From an uncultured Christensenella sp. (GTDB lineage Bacteria > Bacillota > Clostridia > Christensenellales > UBA1750), in contig CAJJNQ010000009.1 in the NCBI GenBank assembly GCA_905193155.1, positions 1 to 64,000 on the forward strand: DNA of 64,000 nt, written 5' to 3'. Positions 15,891 to 24,083 of the stretch are shown piece after piece; the first letter of the stretch is position 1; every line of letters starts with the position of its first letter. The notes under the pieces were generated by a model that did not search any database, was not told the origin of the DNA, and saw only the letters and a program-made list of their open reading frames with translations. The position numbers and the translations under genes were made by a program.

Positions 15891-17645
15891 TTAGTCGATC
15901 ACTTCAAAGAACATCATGCGGCCGGGGAACATCTGCACCTCGAAGGCATATTCCGTCGGCTCGGGGATGACGGTGGTGGCGTCACCCTTCTTGCCGGGCT
16001 TGGGCATGGTGAGCTTTTCGTCGTAGACGCGGCCGGTTTCGATATCGCGCAGGCCCTTGCACTCGCCGCGAACGATGACCTGAATGCTGTCGGGCATCGG
16101 GCGATGGGACTGAATGCCGTAGACGTTGTTATCGTAGGCAAAGAAGTTCACCTGCGGATGCGCCGCAACGAACACGCGCTGACCCATGCTCAAGTGCTTG
16201 TTGAACGCGCGGACGACACTCTTAGGCAGCTTGTAAAGATCGGCAAAGTTTTCCGGCACATTGAGGATGAACAAGCGGCCCTTGCCGTAGTTGTCTTCCG
16301 TCATCATGGGGAAGTTGTCCTCACCCGCAAGGATCGTGATATCGCTGTGAGTAGCGTTGGTCTTGTAGTCCAGCACCTCAAACAGAATGGGATCGTCGGA
16401 GCGCTCCACTTCCATTTGCAGGTAGTTCATGTTGGACACCATAAATTCGTTGCTCAGCACATGGCGATGCGTCAGGCGGACGGAGGTCATGTCCTTGATG
16501 CCCTTGTCGTAAGTTTCGTGCACAAAACCGACAGTCACAACGGCGTTGCCTCCCTGGCGGACGTACTTTTCAAGCTTTTCCATCGCGTCGGGTTCGCAAG
16601 CGGAGGACTGCGTCAGCAGCACGGTCGGGGCTTTATCATTGAAATAGGGCGAAGGCTCCACCGCCAGGCCGCACTGGCCGAGGTAGTTGTAGAGCTGATC
16701 CTCGCCGTCCGCGTCAAACGGCTCCCAGGCCGCCACGCCCACGGGGTTGCCGCACTTGCCGACGATCTCGTCGATGCGGTAGAACTGCTGACCCAGCGGA
16801 GGCAGTGCGGGAGAATCCACCAGCACGGCAAAGTTAAACAGCATCAGTTCCTTCGCCTTGGCCAGCATCGTGGCGTTGGCCTGATCCAGCCAGCGGCTGA
16901 GGTTGTCGGACGAGCCGCCCTGATCGATCCAGCCGCCGCCGTTGCGGCCGGGCGCAGTGTTTTCCAGCAGACGGATGATGGAATAAGACTCGTAGAGCTG
17001 CAAGTGCTGGGGCGAATAGCAGGCGTTGCGGGTTTCGGTCCCGGTATAGATCATGTCGAAGATATCCTTCTGCTTGCCGGGGTTATAGCCCGTTTCCTGA
17101 TAGCTTTCGTACCAGTTGGGGTACTTGATGATGAAGTTCATCTTGGGATTGACCTTGCGCGCCAGGTCAACGATCTCGTGGGAGAACTCCTCCATCATGT
17201 GCAGGCGGTAATCCTTCCAGGATTGCTTGCCCTTGGCCTCGATGCACATCTCGCACCGGCAGGCGGTGAAGAAGAAATCGTCCAGTATGATCTCATCAAA
17301 CACGCTGGCCAGCTCGCGCACGATGCGCAGGTATTCCTCGCGGTGGCGGGGATCGGTATAGCAGAAGGTATCGTAGTAAGAGGGCTTGCGCACGCCGTCC
17401 ACCAGCTGAGTCGAGGTGATGCCGCCGGAGGTTTCGATGCCGTTCTTCTCGAACAGCGCCTTGACCGCCTTCAGCTTTTCGACGGGAATATCCACCGTGC
17501 CGCGGTGATTTTCAATATACACCTTGTCCAGATGGATGTACTTCTTGAAGTAATCAATGCCGCGCTGGATCTCCGCCTCATCGACCTTTTCCAGATAGTA
17601 GGCGTAGACATAGGCCGCAACTTTGAAGTTCTTGAACGGTTCCAT
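15891..17645 (-). CDS. Putative glycoside-hydrolase-like protein (TIM-barrel plus Rossmann-like domain)
   Basis: 584 aa from the ATG at 17645 (AAAGGGG 11 bases upstream). No signal peptide. The first half looks like a TIM barrel: AAYVYAYYL at the N-terminus, FDEIILDDFFFTACRCEMC (116-134) at a barrel-end position with acidic Asp122/Asp123 and a three-Cys cluster, and FIIKYPNWYESY after it. The second half (KAPTVLLTQS, QGGNAVVTVGF) resembles the beta-galactosidase trimerisation-type domain. GH42-like or a related uncharacterised family is my best guess; the activity is unknown. It has a strong own promoter. Confidence 0.5.
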   Translation of the reverse strand: MEPFKNFKVAAYVYAYYLEKVDEAEIQRGIDYFKKYIHLDKVYIENHRGTVDIPVEKLKAVKALFEKNGIETSGGITSTQLVDGVRKPSYYDTFCYTDPRHREEYLRIVRELASVFDEIILDDFFFTACRCEMCIEAKGKQSWKDYRLHMMEEFSHEIVDLARKVNPKMNFIIKYPNWYESYQETGYNPGKQKDIFDMIYTGTETRNACYSPQHLQLYESYSIIRLLENTAPGRNGGGWIDQGGSSDNLSRWLDQANATMLAKAKELMLFNFAVLVDSPALPPLGQQFYRIDEIVGKCGNPVGVAAWEPFDADGEDQLYNYLGQCGLAVEPSPYFNDKAPTVLLTQSSACEPDAMEKLEKYVRQGGNAVVTVGFVHETYDKGIKDMTSVRLTHRHVLSNEFMVSNMNYLQMEVERSDDPILFEVLDYKTNATHSDITILAGEDNFPMMTEDNYGKGRLFILNVPENFADLYKLPKSVVRAFNKHLSMGQRVFVAAHPQVNFFAYDNNVYGIQSHRPMPDSIQVIVRGECKGLRDIETGRVYDEKLTMPKPGKKGDATTVIPEPTEYAFEVQMFPGRMMFFEVID

Positions 17646-17689
17646 GGTGAAAACTACCCCTTTGCTATTTATTTTCCAGAACCAAATGT

Positions 17690-17719
17690 AGGATAGCATG
17701 AACCTATAACGATTGTCAA
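17690..17719 (-). promoter_or_regulatory. Promoter for the glycosidase-like gene
   Basis: Reverse strand: -35 TTGACA (17714-17719), 18-bp spacer, -10 TATCCT (17690-17695). Confidence 0.65.
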
Positions 17720-17763
17720 ACCTCAAAGTAACAAAAATTTAATCCAATTTTTGTGAAACCCGC

Positions 17764-17794
17764 TTGCCTTAGAGCGTGCTCCAGGGTTTATGAT
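17764..17794 (+). promoter_or_regulatory. MerR-type promoter with 19-bp spacer and operator dyad
   Basis: -35 TTGCCT (17764-17769), an over-long 19-bp spacer, -10 TATGAT (17789-17794). The spacer holds the imperfect dyad CCTTAGAGC / GCTCCAGGG, where MerR regulators bind and untwist DNA. Predicted to be autoregulated by the downstream MerR protein and to drive the DUF362 gene too. Confidence 0.75.
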
Positions 17795-17833
17795 AAGAAT
17801 GGTACTCTTTGTAACCAAAGGGAGGACATGAGG

Positions 17834-18217
17834 ATGAAGACCTATACGATCCGTCAGGCGGCCGCGCACATCGGCGTGAGCGTGGATACGCTGCGCTTTT
17901 ATGACAAGCAGGGACTGCTGCCCTTCGTGGGACGCGGTGACAACGGCTACCGCGTTTTCACCGAAGACGACTTTGCCTGGTTGGATCTGATCGCCTGCCT
18001 CAAGGCCACCGGCATGGAGATCCGTGAGATCCGCGAATTCGTCCGCTGGAACATGGAGGGAGACGAAACCATCCCCTGTCGGTTGGAACTGCTGCGCTCT
18101 CGCCGCAAGGAAACCCTCAGGCAAATGGCGCAGCTGCAAAAATGCCTGGATAAGCTCGACCACAAGATCGCCTTTTATGAACAGAAGGTGGAGCGTCTGG
18201 CCAAGCCCGGCGCCTGA
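17834..18217 (+). CDS. MerR-family transcriptional regulator
   Basis: 127 aa from the ATG at 17834, eight bases after GGGAGG (an ATG two codons earlier lies too close to the SD). The N-terminal MerR helix-turn-helix is clear: YTIRQAAAHIGVSVDTLRFYDKQGLLP, then the wing NGYRVFTEDD. A coiled-coil dimerisation helix follows (about 85-122). There is no C-terminal metal-type cysteine cluster, so it is closer to the general stress/metabolite MerR group. The inducer is unknown. Confidence 0.92.
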   Translation: MKTYTIRQAAAHIGVSVDTLRFYDKQGLLPFVGRGDNGYRVFTEDDFAWLDLIACLKATGMEIREIREFVRWNMEGDETIPCRLELLRSRRKETLRQMAQLQKCLDKLDHKIAFYEQKVERLAKPGA

Positions 18218-18220
18218 TCT

Positions 18221-18250
18221 CCCTTTCGCACAAAGGGTGCGCTTTTTATT
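18221..18250 (+). terminator. Weak terminator between merR and the Fe-S gene
   Basis: Overlapping alternative stems CCCTTT/AAAGGG and CGCAC/GTGCG are followed by CTTTTTATT. Read-through to the next gene is likely. Confidence 0.35.
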
Positions 18251-18282
18251 CCACACGAATATGGAAAGGGGACTTGTTTCGC

Positions 18283-19380
18283 ATGGCATCCAAAGTACTC
18301 TTCTCGCCCATGGCCTACACGCGCTATGAAGCGTCCCAGACCCTGCCCGAAAAGTTCAGCCGCATGCTGGAAAAGAGCGGTCTGGGCGACAAGGTGAATG
18401 GCAAGACCGTCGCCATCAAGATGCACGTCGGCTCCGGCATCACCTATTCCACGATTCCCCCGGTCTTTGTCCGCAAGCTGGTGGATTTCGTCCACGCGCA
18501 CGGCGGCGATTGCTTCATCACCGACCACTATGTCTACAAGCGCCATCCTGAACAGCGCGGCTACACCGAGAGCAATCTGGGATGTCCTGTGCTGGACGAC
18601 TGCGGCCATCTGGGCAAGTATTTCTACACGAAAGAAGTGGATTTCAAGACCTTCAGACATGTGGATGTCGCTGGACTCATCCACGACGCGGATTTCATGA
18701 TCGACTTCTCCCATGTCAAGGGCCACGGCGCGTGCGGCTTCGGCGGCGCGTGCAAGAACATCGCCATGGGTTGCGTCACCGACCGCACCCGCCACGAGAT
18801 CCACGCGCTGGAAGGCGGCCTGGTCTGGAACAAGGATAAGTGCGTCCACTGCGGCAAGTGCATCCCTGCCTGCAACCACTTTGCCAACAGCTTCACCGAG
18901 CCCGGCAAGAACGGCGAATACAAGGTCAACTACCATCACTGCACCATGTGCCAGCACTGTCTGAAGGTCTGTCCCGTGGGCGCCATCACGCTGGACAGCC
19001 ACGATTACGCCGATTTCCAGACCGGCATGGCGGTCTGCACCAAGGCGGTTGTGGATACCTTCGCGCCCGGCAATGTGTTCTACATCAACATGCTCATCGC
19101 CATCACTGCGCTGTGCGACTGCTGGGGCATGACCACGCCCGCGCTCGTGCCGGACATCGGCATCATGGCCTCGGACGACATCGTCGCCATCGAGCGCGCC
19201 AGCTTGGATGCAATCAAGATGGAAGATCTGATCCCCGCCGGCGTGCCTGCCGGCATGGAGCTTTCCGGCCACGGCCATCTCTTTGAACAGCTCCACGGCA
19301 AGAACCCTTTCATCCAGCTGCAAAAGCTCGAGGAATACGGCCTGGGCACGCAGGATTACGAAACCGTGCTGGTCAAATAA
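18283..19380 (+). CDS. DUF362-type 4Fe-4S protein
   Basis: 365 aa from the ATG at 18283. An N-terminal DUF362-like domain (IKMHVGSGITYSTIPPVFVRK, FITDHYVYKRHP, DFSHVKGHGACGFGGACKNIAMG) is followed by a bacterial-ferredoxin pair: Cys187, 190, 193, 197 and Cys220, 223, 226, 230, each followed by more distal residues of the domain. It is a soluble redox protein of unknown substrate; relatives are often annotated as Fe-S cluster or ferredoxin proteins. It follows the MerR gene on the same strand and is probably in its regulon. Confidence 0.82.
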   Translation: MASKVLFSPMAYTRYEASQTLPEKFSRMLEKSGLGDKVNGKTVAIKMHVGSGITYSTIPPVFVRKLVDFVHAHGGDCFITDHYVYKRHPEQRGYTESNLGCPVLDDCGHLGKYFYTKEVDFKTFRHVDVAGLIHDADFMIDFSHVKGHGACGFGGACKNIAMGCVTDRTRHEIHALEGGLVWNKDKCVHCGKCIPACNHFANSFTEPGKNGEYKVNYHHCTMCQHCLKVCPVGAITLDSHDYADFQTGMAVCTKAVVDTFAPGNVFYINMLIAITALCDCWGMTTPALVPDIGIMASDDIVAIERASLDAIKMEDLIPAGVPAGMELSGHGHLFEQLHGKNPFIQLQKLEEYGLGTQDYETVLVK

Positions 19381-19403
19381 TCGACAAATTTTCCAAAAAA
19401 TCA

Positions 19404-19446
19404 GCAATAGCCGCAGTTTCTTTCCCTGCGGCTATTGCTTTTTATT
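19404..19446 (+). terminator. Intrinsic terminator after the DUF362 gene
   Basis: Stem GCAATAGCCGCAG / CTGCGGCTATTGC, 9-base loop, then TTTTTATTT. I see no gene in the remaining 19447-19668 gap. Confidence 0.92.
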
Positions 19447-19668
19447 TCGCCATCGCGCCTTCTATATATTTCTGCGGTATTCTGCAAGAGAAGCTCAATG
19501 GGTTTCCGTAATTGCTCCTGTTCCGTTGAAAGGAGACGTTTTTGATCTGGTCTGCTTCATATTGAAAAACACCTTCCGCAGACACGATTTGTCTTCAGGA
19601 TGCGACGGACTTACAGTTGATTCGAAAACAGCAGCGGACATCCGACCGGCAAGAGCCGCGCCGCTCTT

Positions 19669-20313
19669 TTATCGCACAGCGCGCAGCAGTGTGGTATTTC
19701 CCTGCCGCCAAAGCTTTTCAACGCAGGCAAAACCGGCATGTTTCAGAAGCTCGATCTCCGCATCCACTGCCAAAGGCGTGTCAAAGTGGACAAACACATC
19801 CTCCGGTATGCCCTGCTCCTTGCGCAAGCGGGCACACTCGTCCATCAGGACACGCTCCTCTTCTTCGCTCTCCACCATGTAATCGCCATTCAGGAACACA
19901 CCGCCTGGGCGAAGCGCTTCACAGATACTGCGGTACAAGCCGAGCTTTTTCTCCCGCGAAAAGTGGTGCAACGATTCAAAGGACACTGCGCAGTCAAAGC
20001 ACTCGCTCCCAAAGTCGGTTTTGAAATAATCGCCGCAGATCAGACGCAGGTTGGCTTCCGGGTGCTTTTTCTTCAGCTCGTCCAGCATGGCCTGTGTCAA
20101 GTCGACGCCGGTGACGCGCAAATCCCGTCTTTTCGCCAGCATCGCGTCCAACTCCAGCCCCGTGCCGCAGCCGAGATCGAGCACATCCTCCGCGCCGTCC
20201 GGCAGGTTTTGTGCCAAAAGTGCGTATCCTTCCGCACATCCCGCGACGTTTCGAAGCATATGCTCATCATACCCTTCCACACGCCGGGTGAAAAAAGCGC
20301 TCATCTCTTCCAT
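19669..20313 (-). CDS. Class I SAM-dependent methyltransferase
   Basis: 214 aa. Motif I VLDLGCGTGLEL (from 44), the post-I acidic end of strand 2 in VTGVDLT, FDCAVSFESLHHF and LRPGGVFLNGDY are the standard class I set. GAGGG lies seven bases before the ATG. The substrate cannot be told. It lies 24 bases downstream of an esterase-like gene on the same strand. Confidence 0.9.
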   Translation of the reverse strand: MEEMSAFFTRRVEGYDEHMLRNVAGCAEGYALLAQNLPDGAEDVLDLGCGTGLELDAMLAKRRDLRVTGVDLTQAMLDELKKKHPEANLRLICGDYFKTDFGSECFDCAVSFESLHHFSREKKLGLYRSICEALRPGGVFLNGDYMVESEEEERVLMDECARLRKEQGIPEDVFVHFDTPLAVDAEIELLKHAGFACVEKLWRQGNTTLLRAVR

Positions 20314-20337
20314 AGAAAAGCCCTCGCTTTTGAGTCA

Positions 20338-21405
20338 TTACTTTTTGCTCTTCCCGAAGACATTCTGCATAAACGCATCCGCCAGCGGCAGCCACAGTTC
20401 AAAGTTCGGATAGAGATTCTTTCCCACAACGAGTCGGTTGCCCGCCTGGCCGTGCGGCACACCCGCAAAGGTATGGATTTCGACCTCCACGCCATGTTCT
20501 ATCTGCAACGGCAGAAGCTGATACAGGTTTTGCAGCGCAAAGTCCTCGCGCCCGACGGCATAGAAGGTCGGCGGATAGGCCACCTTTTCGTAGTCAAACG
20601 GCGTACCCGCGTGACGCGGGCCATAGATGCAGAGAAAAGCATCGGGCGCGCCATAGACCTCGTCCAACGCATCGGGCGTATAGTCCGGATACCAGTCGGT
20701 CATCCTCTGCGCTCCGGAGTAATAGTGGATGCAGTTTTCGCCCGTAATAGCGCCGTTGGAGAAGCCAACATACGCGATCTGATCCGGACGGATGCGATAC
20801 TTTTCGGCATTTGCGCGGACATAGCGCACCGCGCGGGAAGCGTCCGCACCGCTGTCCTTTTCGCACCAGGGATTCTGATTGCAGCGGTTATACAGCAGGA
20901 AGCACTGATAGCCCATGCGGTTAAAGTCGCGCGCGGACTGGAAGGTATCAGCCAGCGTGCACCAGCCGTGGTCGCCGCCGCCGCAGAGAATCACCGCGCC
21001 CTTGGGCTTTTCGTATTCCGGCAGCAGCATTTCATGCAGATAAGGCCGGAAATCCGGATCATGGTTGAAGAGATATTCATTGTTGTCCGGATAGTCGGTC
21101 AGGGTCGGTACCTTTCCCTCTGGCCAGAGGTCAATCGGCTTGGGCGCGTTGGGCAGGGGCTTCATGGCTGAGGCCAGACGCTGATATTCCTCAACCCACT
21201 CCGGATGCTCCGCAACATCTCCGCGATAGAGAATGGTATACATCTGGTTTTCCAGCGCGACCAAATCCTCCATGTCATAGCAAACGGGGTTTTCAAAAAT
21301 CGGCACGGTTTCCAGCTCGATCTTCCCGAAGATTTTTTTGAAAGGCTTTCTGGCTTCAAGCATCTTGGCATAGCGCGCGCGGTTGATTTCAAATTCGTCC
21401 GTCAT
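20338..21405 (-). CDS. Alpha/beta hydrolase (esterase-like)
   Basis: 355 aa cytoplasmic alpha/beta hydrolase with an N-terminal extension of about 130 residues. The oxyanion region CGGGDHGW (141-148), the nucleophile elbow GFSNGA with Ser216, Asp287 in VGRED and His317 in GVPHGQ complete a catalytic triad. It resembles the acetyl-esterase/feruloyl-esterase-like group; the natural substrate is unknown. The start at 21405 has AAGGAGG upstream. Confidence 0.85.
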   Translation of the reverse strand: MTDEFEINRARYAKMLEARKPFKKIFGKIELETVPIFENPVCYDMEDLVALENQMYTILYRGDVAEHPEWVEEYQRLASAMKPLPNAPKPIDLWPEGKVPTLTDYPDNNEYLFNHDPDFRPYLHEMLLPEYEKPKGAVILCGGGDHGWCTLADTFQSARDFNRMGYQCFLLYNRCNQNPWCEKDSGADASRAVRYVRANAEKYRIRPDQIAYVGFSNGAITGENCIHYYSGAQRMTDWYPDYTPDALDEVYGAPDAFLCIYGPRHAGTPFDYEKVAYPPTFYAVGREDFALQNLYQLLPLQIEHGVEVEIHTFAGVPHGQAGNRLVVGKNLYPNFELWLPLADAFMQNVFGKSKK

Positions 21406-21452
21406 AACATTTCCTCCTTATACTTTGATTATATGTAAAATCAAATCGTAAT

Positions 21453-21492
21453 AAAAAAGGACGGTATCAAATTCATGATACCATCCTTTTTT
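21453..21492. terminator. Intrinsic terminator after rplL
   Basis: Stem AAAAAAGGACGGTATCA / TGATACCATCCTTTTTT with one mismatch and a 6-base loop, works on both strands. It closes the rplJ-rplL operon, so rpoBC does not follow. Confidence 0.9.
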
Positions 21493-21522
21493 CAAGCTTC
21501 GTAAGCTCTTTGAAAGCCGAAA

Positions 21523-21900
21523 TTACTTGATTTCGACAGTCGCGCCAACCTCGGCGAACTTGGCCTTGATCTTCTCGGCCTCGTCCTTGGAGACGCCTTC
21601 CTTCAGGGTCTTGGGAGCGCCATCGACGATCTCCTTCGCTTCCTTCAGGCCCAGGCCGGAAACGACCTCACGGACAACCTTGATGACCTTGATCTTCTCA
21701 GCGCCGGCTTCCTTCAGCACGACGTCGAACTCGGTCTTCTCCTCAGCAGCGGGAGCAGCAGCGCCAGCGGCGGGAGCAGCAGCAACAGCAACGGGAGCAG
21801 CAGCGGAAACGCCGAACTTCTCCTCAAGGGCCTTCACGAGCTCGTTCAGCTCGAGAACGGTCATGGACTCAATCGCGGAAATCATTTCTTCACGGGTCAT
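21523..21900 (-). CDS. rplL: 50S ribosomal protein L7/L12
   Basis: Stalk protein that recruits translation factors, 125 aa from the ATG at 21900 (GGAGG eight bases upstream). N-terminal dimerisation helix, Ala/Pro-rich hinge (about 42-57), and C-terminal domain with KIKVIKVVREVVSGLGLKEAK. Follows rplJ by 48 bases. Confidence 0.97.
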   Translation of the reverse strand: MTREEMISAIESMTVLELNELVKALEEKFGVSAAAPVAVAAAPAAGAAAPAAEEKTEFDVVLKEAGAEKIKVIKVVREVVSGLGLKEAKEIVDGAPKTLKEGVSKDEAEKIKAKFAEVGATVEIK

Positions 21901-21948
21901 GGTAATGTCCTCCATTCAAAATTTCGAAATTTTAGATTGCTGTGAAAA

Positions 21949-22506
21949 TTACGCGGCGGTCTCGTTCTTGGAGTCCGCAACAGCGTTGAGCGCGTACAGC
22001 AGCTTGCGCACGGTGCCGCCCAGCACGGAGACCAGGCCGGTGATGGGCGCGTTCATGCTGCCCAGCATCTTGGCGATAAGAACCTCTCTGGAGGGCAGAT
22101 CCGCCAGAGCCTTGACGCCGTTGGCGTCGATGTACTGCTTGTCGACGATACCGCACTTGACGGTCATCTTCTTCTTATCGGCGATGAATTCCTTGAGGAT
22201 CTTAGCGGGAGCCGCAGGATCCTGGATGCCGAAAGCGACAGCAGTGGGGCCGTTGAGGTCTGCATCCAGACCGGTGATGCCCAGCTCGTCCGCAGCGCGC
22301 TTGATGTAGGTGTTCTTCAGAACCTTGTACACAACGCCGCTCTCGCGGAACTTCTTACGCAGGGCAGTGTCTTCCTCCACGGTCAGGCCGCGGTAGTCAA
22401 CGATGACAGCGGACTGGCAGGAATCCAGGAGATTCTTGATCTCCTCGATAATCGGGGCCTTCGCGCTGTAATCCTTCACCTCGTGATTGTGCTTCGACTT
22501 AGACAT
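21949..22506 (-). CDS. rplJ: 50S ribosomal protein L10
   Basis: Stalk base protein that binds 23S rRNA and the L7/L12 dimers, 185 aa from the ATG at 22506 (GAGGTG upstream). L10 features include SAVIVDYRGLTVEEDTALRK, VLKNTYIKRA and GPTAVAFG. It is autoregulated in many bacteria through the leader just upstream. Confidence 0.97.
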   Translation of the reverse strand: MSKSKHNHEVKDYSAKAPIIEEIKNLLDSCQSAVIVDYRGLTVEEDTALRKKFRESGVVYKVLKNTYIKRAADELGITGLDADLNGPTAVAFGIQDPAAPAKILKEFIADKKKMTVKCGIVDKQYIDANGVKALADLPSREVLIAKMLGSMNAPITGLVSVLGGTVRKLLYALNAVADSKNETAA

Positions 22507-22559
22507 TGTATCCACCTCACTTTCCCTTTCCGGCAAGCGAGACGCTCACCGGTCGGTCA

Positions 22560-22715
22560 TAAGAAAATGCCCTCGCGCCTGGTGGAAGGCACGAGGGCAT
22601 CATAAACTTTCGTCTTTGATACTCCGTCATGTCCTCGGCGAGGGGCTTTCGCCATTACGCTTCCGTTGGCGGAAGCACTCGCTGTCTTAGGCGCACGAGA
22701 GATGTTCTCACAACA
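22560..22715 (-). ncRNA. L10 leader RNA with attenuator hairpin
   Basis: The rplJ leader carries the conserved L10-leader core (CCTAAGACAGCGAGTGC, two stem-loops, then GCCGAGG), followed by a strong hairpin at 22566-22600 (ATGCCCTCGTGCC / GGCGCGAGGGCAT) with a TTTTCTT tail. This is the usual arrangement for L10(L12)4-mediated feedback by attenuation. Confidence 0.8.
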
Positions 22716-22720
22716 AAAAA

Positions 22721-22749
22721 CATTATACACGAACTCCGCTTTTCCGTCA
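22721..22749 (-). promoter_or_regulatory. Promoter for rplJ-rplL
   Basis: Reverse strand: -35 TTGACG (22744-22749), 17-bp spacer, -10 TATAAT (22721-22726). The -35 overlaps the stop of the preceding gene. Confidence 0.8.
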
Positions 22750-23295
22750 ATACGGCTTGCAGAGAATTTCGTGAATTTTACATTCCAATATGGCGTTTGC
22801 GCCTGCAGGGGTCAGCACGCAGGCGGTATCTGCGCCGTGTCCGGTGCCGCCGACCGCCACAACCGCTTCGCCGTAGGGGATTTCCTCGCAGTCCAGCGCC
22901 ATCACGGCGCACTCGACGCACACCTTCACGCCCTGCGAGAGCATCCGCAGCGCATGCGCGATAATCTCTACCGGGTACGCGCCGCCCATCTTGGTCGAAA
23001 TTCCGCGCTCCGCGCCCGACAGGACGTGTGTTGTGCGCACAACGGGCACGCCCAGCTCCTTCAGCATCTGAAGCGTTTCCGGCGCCATCTTCTGCACGCC
23101 GCGGCTCTGCACGCTGCCCACGATCACGAGCTTGTCCAGCACGCCCGCTTCTTTCGCCGCCTCTACGGCCTTGAGCGCCGTATCGCCGCCCGTCGAGGCC
23201 ACAACCAAATGCACGCCGTCCTGCTTTGCGCGCTCCGCCGCCATTTTCAGCGTCGGAATCGTGTTTTCCGCCGTCACTTTTTCAAATACGATCAT
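22747..23295 (-). CDS. Stand-alone pyruvate kinase C-terminal (alpha/beta) domain protein
   Basis: 182 aa matching only the C-terminal alpha/beta domain of pyruvate kinase: FEKVTAENTIPTLKMAAERAKQ, HLVVASTGGDTALKAVEAA, and VVAVGGTGHGADTACVL. It has no catalytic barrel, so it cannot be a pyruvate kinase. Such lone domains occur in archaea and clostridia, with unknown function and possibly effector binding. It overlaps the HAD gene by 14 bases and sits between the rplK-rplA and rplJ-rplL gene pairs. Confidence 0.85.
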   Translation of the reverse strand: MIVFEKVTAENTIPTLKMAAERAKQDGVHLVVASTGGDTALKAVEAAKEAGVLDKLVIVGSVQSRGVQKMAPETLQMLKELGVPVVRTTHVLSGAERGISTKMGGAYPVEIIAHALRMLSQGVKVCVECAVMALDCEEIPYGEAVVAVGGTGHGADTACVLTPAGANAILECKIHEILCKPY

Positions 23296-24016
23296 TTTGA
23301 AAGCCCTCCCTGATTTCTTTGATTTCCAACAGCTGATGCAGGTTTTGAATCACTGCATCCGGCTGTATTTCACCTGATAACGCTCTCCCCGCGCGATTGA
23401 TCCAGCAGGTTTTCATTCCCGCCTTTTGCGCGCCCGCAATATCGGAGCTGAGCGAATCTCCGACCATCATACACTCCGCCGTTTCGCACCCGGCTGCCTG
23501 CGCCGCCTTTCGGAAAAACGCCTGTGCGGGCTTAATTGTCCCCATTTCTTCCGAAAGGAAGATATGATCGAAGCGGATCCCCATCGCACGCAGCCTTGGG
23601 CGCTGGCAATCGGAAAGCGCATTGCTCGCCGTGCACAGCACAAAATATCCCTTGAGCTTTTTCAGCACCGGCAGCACGTCGTCATACAGCGTCACTGCCT
23701 CGCCCAGATACTGCCCGAAGAGTTCATAGAGCGCGTTTTCATCCTGCTTCAAATCGTATTTCCGGCGCATATAGACGCAATAATCCGTCACTGCGTCGCG
23801 ATAGAGCCGGACATAATCTCGCTGAATCTCCTCACGCCAGGTTTCGTGCAAACCACGCATATTCCAATACAGCCAGGATTTTTCCCAGAGATCGTCCAGT
23901 TCCGCCTGCGAAGGAACCTTGCCGTTTTCGGCAAAGATTCGCCGCAGAATCTGCATCTCAGCCTGATGATAATCCATCAACGTATCGTCTACGTCAAACA
24001 GAAGGCATCGAATCAA
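23282..24016 (-). CDS. HAD-superfamily hydrolase (YjjG-like nucleotidase type)
   Basis: 244 aa from the TTG at 24016, seven bases after GGGAGG; the upstream ATG at 24037 would lie in the rplA terminator. HAD motif I DVDDTL (Asp8, Asp10), a helical cap, motif II near VLCTASNAL, the Lys of motif III in GTIKPAQAFF, and motif IV GDSLSSDIAGA. The class and length fit YjjG-type 5'-nucleotidases; the substrate is inferred only. Confidence 0.87.
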   Translation of the reverse strand: MIRCLLFDVDDTLMDYHQAEMQILRRIFAENGKVPSQAELDDLWEKSWLYWNMRGLHETWREEIQRDYVRLYRDAVTDYCVYMRRKYDLKQDENALYELFGQYLGEAVTLYDDVLPVLKKLKGYFVLCTASNALSDCQRPRLRAMGIRFDHIFLSEEMGTIKPAQAFFRKAAQAAGCETAECMMVGDSLSSDIAGAQKAGMKTCWINRAGRALSGEIQPDAVIQNLHQLLEIKEIREGFQNDRI

Positions 24017-24034
24017 CTGCGCACCTCCCAGATT

Positions 24035-24071
24035 CAAAAAGAACTCCCGTAGACAATTCTACGGGAGTTCT
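24035..24071 (-). terminator. Intrinsic terminator after rplA
   Basis: Reverse strand stem AGAACTCCCGTAGA / TCTACGGGAGTTCT, 4-base loop, then TTTTTG. Confidence 0.93.
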
Positions 24072-24083
24072 GAAAAATCCTTT

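Noticed and set aside
15780..17696. A 638-codon plus-strand frame opposite the glycosidase-like gene
   Set aside because: Shadow frame rich in His/Val/Leu without domains; the reverse strand has a promoter, ribosome site and terminator.
19447..19668. Small frame beginning TTG after GAAAGGAGACG near 19535
   Set aside because: It ends after seven codons and has no context supporting translation.
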